From the NCBI GenBank assembly GCA_963766365.1, contig CAVXZK010000014.1:186001-250000 (forward strand): a stretch of DNA of 64,000 bases, in the 5' to 3' direction. Position 1 is the first letter of the stretch. Every line of letters starts with the position of its first letter. This document shows positions 62,265 to 64,000 of this stretch, piece by piece. The position numbers and the translations under genes were made by a program. Below the pieces are notes generated by a model. It saw only the letters and a program-made list of their open reading frames with translations. It was not told the origin of the DNA and did not search any database. The stretch comes from JALORV01 sp963766365 (GTDB lineage Bacteria; Pseudomonadota; Gammaproteobacteria; Burkholderiales; Burkholderiaceae_F).

Positions 62265-62762
62265 ATGACACAACGACGCGAGTGGTTATCCCGCATTGCG
62301 CTGGGCGGCCTGGCAGCCTGGGTGGGCCCCGCCGCGCGCGCGGCCAGCCCGGCTGCGGCGCCCCGGGCTGACGCCCTGAAGCTCCCCGATGAGGAATGGC
62401 GCAAGCGACTCACCCCTGAGCAGTACCGCGTGCTGCGACGCGAGGGGACGGAGGCGCCCTTTTCGAGTCCGCTGAACGGCGAGAAACGACGCGGCACGTA
62501 CCGGTGCGTGGGCTGCGATCTGCCGCTCTTCACGAGCGCGATGAAGTTCGACAGCGGCACCGGCTGGCCCAGCTTCTTCGAGGCGCTGCCTGGCGCGCTC
62601 GGCTTCACGACCGACTACAAGTGGATCTTTCCGCGTACCGAATACCACTGTGCACGTTGTGGCGGCCATCATGGCCACGTCTTCGACGACGGCCCGCGAC
62701 CGACGGGCAAGCGCTACTGCAACAACGGCGTCTGCCTGAAATTCGAAGCCGAGGCGGCGTGA
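62265..62762 (+). CDS. msrB: Peptide-methionine (R)-S-oxide reductase, exported
   Basis: 165 residues. The N terminus MTQRREWLSRIALGGLAAW has a twin-Arg pair and hydrophobic helix, resembling a Tat signal. The MsrB domain has both zinc C-x2-C pairs (CVGC, CARC), DSGTGWPSF and the catalytic Cys in KRYCNNGVCLKF, where a second Cys three residues on replaces the usual Ala/Ser. ATG 62265 follows GGAGGG. The stop overlaps msrA start (TGATG), so the two are coupled. Confidence 0.92.
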   Translation: MTQRREWLSRIALGGLAAWVGPAARAASPAAAPRADALKLPDEEWRKRLTPEQYRVLRREGTEAPFSSPLNGEKRRGTYRCVGCDLPLFTSAMKFDSGTGWPSFFEALPGALGFTTDYKWIFPRTEYHCARCGGHHGHVFDDGPRPTGKRYCNNGVCLKFEAEAA

Positions 62763-63379
62763 TGATCCGCAACCTCTTCATGGTGGTCGCGCTGGCGTGC
62801 GCCGGAGCGGCATGGGGGCAGGGGAAGAGCTCGGTTCCCGTGCCACGCACTGAAACGGCGATCTTTGCCGGCGGTTGCTTCTGGTGTACCGAGTCTGATT
62901 TCGACAAGATCGACGGGGTTGTCTCGACGACCTCCGGCTATATCGGTGGCCGCAAAGCCAATCCGACCTACCAGGAAGTGTCTTCCGGGTCGACCGGCCA
63001 TACCGAAGCGGTGAAGGTGGAATTCGACCCGGCACGCATCAGCTACGCACAGCTGCTCGAGAAATTCTGGCCGACCATCGATCCGACGGTGAAAGACCAG
63101 CAGTTCTGCGATATCGGCTCGCAGTACCGCACCGGCATCTATCCGGTGAACGACATGCAGTTGAAGGCCGCTGAAGCCTCAAAAGCGGCGTTGCAGAAGT
63201 CCAAGCGGTTCACGGCATCGATCGTCACCGAGATCGTTCTGGCAGGAACCTTTTACCCGGCCGAGGACTACCACCAGGACTACTACCTGAAGAACCCGAT
63301 CCGTTACAAGTTCTACCGAAACAACTGCGGCCGCGATGCGCGACTGAGGCAGTTGTGGGGTACCAAGGCCGCACCCTGA
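62762..63379 (+). CDS. msrA: Peptide-methionine (S)-S-oxide reductase, exported
   Basis: 205 residues. Signal peptide (MVVALACAGAAWG) then the MsrA domain: AGGCFWCTESDFDKIDGVVS with catalytic Cys 39, TSGYIGG, EAVKVEFDP, and YHQDYYLKNP. C-terminal Cys in NNCGRDARL may be the resolving residue. With MsrB it forms a periplasmic pair repairing both methionine sulfoxide stereoisomers. Confidence 0.94.
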   Translation: MIRNLFMVVALACAGAAWGQGKSSVPVPRTETAIFAGGCFWCTESDFDKIDGVVSTTSGYIGGRKANPTYQEVSSGSTGHTEAVKVEFDPARISYAQLLEKFWPTIDPTVKDQQFCDIGSQYRTGIYPVNDMQLKAAEASKAALQKSKRFTASIVTEIVLAGTFYPAEDYHQDYYLKNPIRYKFYRNNCGRDARLRQLWGTKAAP

Positions 63380-63481
63380 GGCGCAGCGCGCCCCGCGGGA
63401 TTGGCCGGAATTGCAAAGTAGCTTCGCCGCGATACAACTAGAGTGCGTGGTGCGCCGGAACCGGCTCGAACGAGGGAAGAC

Positions 63482-63874
63482 ATGACTGGAGCGGCCAAGG
63501 CATTCGCGGCAGCCGCGGTGGGCCTGGCGTTTTCCGCCTGCGCGCCGGATGCGTGGCAGAACTACAAGGCGACGGGCTTCAACGAGTATCTCGATGTTGT
63601 GCAGGCCAAGTGCCAGCCGCTGTGGTTCGGTTCGATGAACCTGCAGACCTTCGACAGCTCGTCGGCCGGGGGGCAGCAGTCGAGCTTCTCCGCGCTGCTC
63701 GACAGCACTTCGCGCCTTTACTACAACCGCATCACCCCGGACGACTTCCGCGCTGCCGTGCAGAGCCAGGCCATCGGGTCGTCGGATGCGCGAACCAGCC
63801 GGACGATCGACTGCATGATTGCCCAGCTTCCGCCGGATCGACCGCGATCTCCGCCGGGTGGTTTGCTCCAGTAG
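63482..63874 (+). CDS. Small hypothetical lipoprotein
   Basis: 130 residues. Signal peptide with lipobox FSAC (Cys 20); mature part about 110 residues with two further Cys (QAKCQPLW and RTIDCMIAQ) that might pair. Ends in a Pro-rich tail. Not recognised. Start ATG 63482 has a GAGGGA site; the frame is open 13 codons upstream. It lies 102 bp after msrA and could share its transcript. No terminator seen. Confidence 0.6.
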   Translation: MTGAAKAFAAAAVGLAFSACAPDAWQNYKATGFNEYLDVVQAKCQPLWFGSMNLQTFDSSSAGGQQSSFSALLDSTSRLYYNRITPDDFRAAVQSQAIGSSDARTSRTIDCMIAQLPPDRPRSPPGGLLQ

Positions 63875-63919
63875 TCGCCTGTCGGGCACCGTGGATCGCG
63901 CAGTCCAGGTCTTCGCGCC

Positions 63920-64000
63920 CTAACGCGCGCGACGCCACTCGGTCGGCGACATGCCGGTCCAGCCGCGAAATGCGCGCGACAGGGCGCTCGGATCCGAGTA
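63920..64000 (-). CDS. AraC-family regulator (C-terminal end only)
   Basis: The last 26 codons and a TAG stop. The residues YSDPSALSRAFRGWTGMSPTEW correspond to the second helix-turn-helix of the AraC/XylS DNA-binding domain (GF-x-D-x-S-x-F-x-R-x-F-x-x-x-x-G-x-x-P pattern). The rest of the gene is outside the window, so its role and targets are unknown. Confidence 0.85.
   Translation of the reverse strand, partial: YSDPSALSRAFRGWTGMSPTEWRRAR

Noticed and set aside
63400..63420. Possible sigma-54 element (TTGGCCGGAATTGC) before the small lipoprotein
   Set aside because: The GG-to-GC spacing is two bases too short for a sigma-54 promoter.
1..64000. CRISPR arrays, rRNA operons, insertion sequences, prophage
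   Set aside because: No evenly spaced direct repeats, rRNA-like stretches, transposase or phage proteins were seen on either strand.

Overview
The window is GC-rich (about two thirds G+C by eye) and densely coded on both strands. Gene order is typical of Betaproteobacteria: ftsY/rsmD-coaD, lolB-ispE-tRNA-Gln-prs-rplY-pth-ychF, and kdsD-kdsC-lptCAB-rpoN-hpf-ptsN-hprK-rapZ. A PEP-CTERM protein, phosphonate genes of the type annotated in Burkholderia relatives, and GTG/TTG starts fit an environmental betaproteobacterium of the Burkholderiales-like kind. This is inferred from gene order and protein character, with no 16S gene in view. I see no rRNA, CRISPR array, transposase or prophage.

Layout. 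0-20 kb is housekeeping: partial ftsY, rsmD, coaD, a DUF418 membrane protein, ychF-MOSC, two GNAT acetyltransferases, a patatin-like lipase, the pth/rplY/prs/tRNA-Gln/ispE/lolB/TPR series, then mutM, a dynamin-like GTPase and mutY. On the minus strand follow LON, rapZ, hprK, ptsN. 20-26 kb holds hpf, rpoN, lptBAC, kdsC and kdsD: envelope synthesis beside nitrogen-PTS control. 26-37 kb holds a Kef-type antiporter, a phosphatase, uvrA divergent from ssb, a second antiporter joined to a YbdK-type ligase, an IMPase/HisN and a thioredoxin lipoprotein.

37.3-48.3 kb is a complete 2-aminoethylphosphonate (2-AEP) island. Leftward runs GntR-phnA-phnY-Na/Pi transporter-PhnZ-like HD oxygenase; rightward runs an ABC importer (binding protein, ATPase, fused permease) and phnW. 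PhnW turns 2-AEP plus pyruvate into phosphonoacetaldehyde plus alanine, PhnY oxidises the aldehyde to phosphonoacetate, and PhnA releases acetate and phosphate. The HD protein could add an oxidative route. A near-perfect 18-bp palindrome in the shared control region is the likely GntR operator.

48.4-53.3 kb holds a PEP-CTERM protein behind a near-consensus sigma-54 promoter, an unknown protein, cspA, a cytoplasmic trypsin-like protease and a DMT transporter. 53.4-62.1 kb is a compact leftward catabolic operon: peptide-type binding protein, Fe-dependent alcohol dehydrogenase, gamma-glutamyl hydrolase (PuuD-like), aldehyde dehydrogenase, an FAD/GcvT two-domain demethylase-type oxidase, and alanine dehydrogenase. 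Its substrate is not obvious; I propose a gamma-glutamylated or N-methylated amino alcohol ending in alanine. The window closes with exported MsrB and MsrA, a small lipoprotein and the end of an AraC-family regulator. A structured palindromic repeat occurs in two intergenic gaps about 35 kb apart.
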